Positions 43,969 through 46,307 of a stretch of DNA of 46,307 bases are shown here, piece by piece. This stretch comes from Oppiella nova. Its lineage: Eukaryota > Arthropoda > Arachnida > Sarcoptiformes > Oppiidae. Where the stretch lies: the NCBI GenBank assembly GCA_905397405.1, contig CAJPVJ010000063.1, forward strand, positions 1 to 46,307. The letters are read 5' to 3'. The position numbers were made by a program, and so were the translations under genes. The stretch's first letter is position 1. Each line of letters begins with the position of its first letter. Below the pieces are notes generated by a model that was not told the DNA's origin, ran no database searches, and saw nothing but the letters and a program-made list of their open reading frames with translations.

Positions 43969-44255
43969 ATGTTGACTGACTTGACGGGTAAACTCAAACA
44001 GAATTCAGCTGAAAATGTGGAGGAATTCCTCAAAGAGATGGGTTAGTGTCACCATATATTCATATAATAAAGTGATTATTAAATTAATTAACTTAAAGGA
44101 TTATCGGATCATGTGATAAATTGTACAAAAATCCAATCTGGGAAATGGAGATTATGAAAGATGGCAGTGTCTACACGAGTAGGACTATTGCACCGAATAA
44201 GTTCGAGTTGGACAAGGAGTTTGTGGGGCCAAGGTTTGGGCAAAATGATGTCAAG
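43969..44255 (+). pseudogene. FABP copy 3, pseudogene
   Basis: Exon 1 (43969-44041) is open (MLTDLTGKLKQNSAENVEEF...) with a usable donor. Exon 2 (44099-44255) is 157 bases instead of 173. A small deletion in the AAAATCC region shifts the frame, and about 15 bases coding the IREI-type segment before KFEL are missing. No exon 3 is found before copy 4. It is most similar to copy 5. Confidence 0.85.
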
Positions 44256-44264
44256 GTAATTCTA

Positions 44265-44395
44265 ATGTTTTGTGATAATTAGATAACAACCATTGGTTTC
44301 ATTTAATAATTTAATAACAGTATATAAATAGTTACAATAAATGAAAATATGTAATAAAGTCTTAAAACTTGTTGAAAATACACTAACTTGTTACC
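44265..44395 (+). repeat. Tandem-array flank unit, copy 2
   Basis: Near-identical to 43655-43785, marking the tandem duplication that placed copy 4 after copy 3. Confidence 0.85.
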
Positions 44396-44410
44396 TTTTT
44401 ACTTTTAACA

Positions 44411-44823
44411 ATGACTGACTTCACGGGTAAATTCAAACAGGTTTCGGCTGAAAATTTTGAAGCACTCCTCAAAGAGCTCGGTTAGTGTCCAAACATATAA
44501 TACTATTATTACGAAGTGATTATGAGTTTATAATTATAACTAAAGGATTACCGGATGATATGATAAATCGTATAAAGGATCAAAAACAGGAAGTGGATAT
44601 TAGTAAGGCTGGCAGTGTCTACACCATTAAAACGGTAACACCACTCAATACACGGGAGGTGTCATTTGAGTTGGGAAAGGAGTTTGAGGGACCCCGGTTT
44701 GGTGGGCCTAATGTTAAGGTACCCTGCTTAACGTGGCATTTATTACTAGATTAATATATCATCTAAATTTCTTAATTTTATTAGTCATTAGTGGTGTCGG
44801 ACGGCAATAAACTCATACTTTGA
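44411..44823 (+). CDS. FABP copy 4, truncated
   Basis: Exon 1 (44411-44480, MTDFTGKFKQVSAENFEALL...) and exon 2 (44546-44718, 173 bases, with VSFELGKEFEGPRFGGPNVK) are intact and in phase. Exon 3 starts normally after TTTATTAG| (SLVVSDGNKLIL) but meets TGA at 44821-44823. The product would have 93 residues and lack the last strands of the barrel, including the R-x-Y motif. Degraded sequence follows, then AATAAA at about 44947. The first two exons look well preserved, so this may be recently lost. A working truncated lipid binder is unlikely. Confidence 0.75.
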
Positions 44824-45410
44824 TAATTTCCCCTTTTCCTCAACTTCTAACACGCGCTCAAATTACCATTACTTGAAGCCCACTGGTCATGAAGGCCTAG
44901 TCACTGACGGCAATGTTGTATACGGGCTGTTATCTATGTTTAGTCAATAAACTATAATTGTTTTAATTTTGTTAAAATAGCTTTTATTTTTTGTGTAATT
45001 CATATAAATTAAATATAAATTAATATAAATAACTCGTAAACGTTGTTGATAAAGTGCCAAAATTATCTTTTAATTACTATTACAATAATTTTTAATTTAC
45101 TAATTCATGTTTTGATCACAAATTATAGAAAGTATATTAAAAGTTGAATGACTAGTAACTAACAATAATTTTTAAAAATATAATTTTAATATAAACATCA
45201 GAATAATTTCTAGTTCTAGAGATTAAATCTTATACCCATTATAATTTTTAAATAAATATACCTATTCCTTTTAATTATTTATTTATTGAAATTAATGGTA
45301 CAATAATAACATTATTTTGTAATATTAATAATAATTACTGTACTCAATTTTTATTGCTCACAATATCCATATCTAAAAAGCAATTATTATCGAGAGTTTT
45401 ATTAATATTT
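44824..45410. other. AT-rich DNA between FABP copies 4 and 5
   Basis: Possible remains of copy 4 exon 3 up to about 44945; the rest is AT-rich with no feature seen. Confidence 0.5.
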
Positions 45411-45412
45411 AA

Positions 45413-45606
45413 AATATAAATTTTAAGATGTTTTTACTATAATATAAATTTATACTGTGAAATATCTTTATTGCAAATAAATGAATTTAGTGTTTTATGA
45501 TAATTAGATAAAAACATGGGTTACATAATGTTGTGATATAAAAGTCATTGCTATAAAAAACATTTTGGTTATTGACTAAACATCTATTTTTGTGTTAATC
45601 TTAATG
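45413..45606 (+). repeat. FABP promoter unit, copy 2
   Basis: Near-identical to 43787-43968, with the same TATA-like GATATAAAAG near 45534-45543. Confidence 0.85.
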
Positions 45607-45883
45607 ATGACTGACTTCAGCTGAAAATGTGGAGGAATTCCTCAAAGAGATGGGTTAGTGTCACCACATATTCATGTAATAAAGTGATTAGTAAATTAAC
45701 TAACTTAAAGGATTATCGGATGATGTGATAAATCGTATAAAAAGCCAATTTGGGGAAATGGAGATTATGAAAGATGGCAGTGTCTACACCAGTAGGACTA
45801 TTGCACCGAATAATATCCGGGAGATTAAGTTCGAGTAGGGCTAGGAGTTTGTGGGACCAAGGTTTGGGCAAAATGATGTCAAG
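45607..45883 (+). pseudogene. FABP copy 5, pseudogene
   Basis: Exon 1 (45607-45653) has lost about 20 bases after ATGACTGACTTC, which creates an early TGA. Exon 2 (45711-45883) keeps its length of 173 bases and the IAPNNIREIKFE segment, but has TAG in place of the Leu and Lys codons in the expected LGKEF. Clearly dead, and the closest relative of copy 3. Confidence 0.88.
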
Positions 45884-46307
45884 GTAATTCATTTGATAAT
45901 TAATTTTGTTCATAAACCTTTGTTATACCCAGGGACCTCAAAATGTGTTCAAATTTGCACTCTTATCTACACATAATCCCTTTATTGACATACTGGGTGT
46001 AATCCATATTTATCCAAAAGACTTAAAACTGGTTTGATTACAACATTACCTTTTGATAGATATAAATAATGTAATTTAATTAATGTTTTTGAAAATTAAT
46101 TCATTATTTAGTATTATAGTTTATTATTTAGTTAATTTGGTTTCCAATTTAGTTGATTTAGTTCATTAATTAGTTAATTTCGTTTCCAATTTAGTTAATT
46201 TGGTTGGTAATTAAGTTAATTTCAAAAATTAAATTGTAACCATACTTTAATAAATAAAATTATTTGTACATTATTTATATCCATCAAATTGTAATAACGA
46301 GCTCAAA
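45884..46307. repeat. AT-rich end of window with TTAGTTAATTT array
   Basis: From about 46128 to 46232, units such as CCAATTTAGTTAATTTGGTT recur in tandem. They resemble the AATTAAGTTAAT units inside the hAT element at 6.8-7.1 kb. No gene seen. Confidence 0.5.

Overview
The window is nuclear DNA from an animal. Coding exons are fairly GC-rich, are split by short GT-AG introns, and sit in very AT-rich DNA. The gene set (Rabenosyn-5, a Notch-ligand relative, a GFOD oxidoreductase, a cytosolic sulfotransferase, a fatty-acid-binding-protein cluster like mite group 13 allergens, and a papain-type protease remnant) points to an arthropod. A chelicerate, probably an acariform mite, fits best. The species is inferred, not proven. 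All gene models were read by hand from splice sites, reading-frame phase and recalled protein families.

Bases 1-25,200 are a dense housekeeping region. RpL13A (minus, cut by the window edge) diverges from RpS28 (plus). A small unidentified minus-strand gene follows, then mitochondrial ribosomal protein S25 (plus). Around 5.6-11.2 kb lie weak exon-like pieces, a 1,018-bp non-autonomous hAT transposon with perfect 8-bp target duplications, further hairpin elements, a mucin-like single-pass membrane protein exon and an orphan kinase exon. Rabenosyn-5 (minus) diverges from RPB8 (plus). A nine-exon secreted Delta-like protein (plus) meets UTP14 (minus) tail to tail, only 78 bp between stop codons. 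UTP14 diverges from a GFOD oxidoreductase (plus). A type II membrane coiled-coil protein (minus) ends the block.

Bases 25,200-46,307 are AT-rich and rearranged. They hold a frameshifted papain-like protease remnant, a tiny secreted lysine-rich protein present twice in identical copies joined at the only N in the window (probably an assembly artefact), two neighbouring small hairpins, a tRNA-derived SINE-like sequence, an intronless sulfotransferase, and a 1.37-kb inverted duplication. That duplication carries an orphan copy of FABP exon 1 and has a decayed mariner in its spacer. Two intact FABP genes, one truncated FABP and two FABP pseudogenes follow as a decaying tandem array.

The most interesting object is the Delta-like gene at 16,004-18,622. 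It keeps the Notch-ligand N-terminal domain but has lost most of the DSL domain and the membrane anchor. The EGF1-EGF2 pair (the DOS region of Notch ligands) occurs three times, each on its own exon set. It looks like a soluble, non-canonical Notch-pathway ligand.
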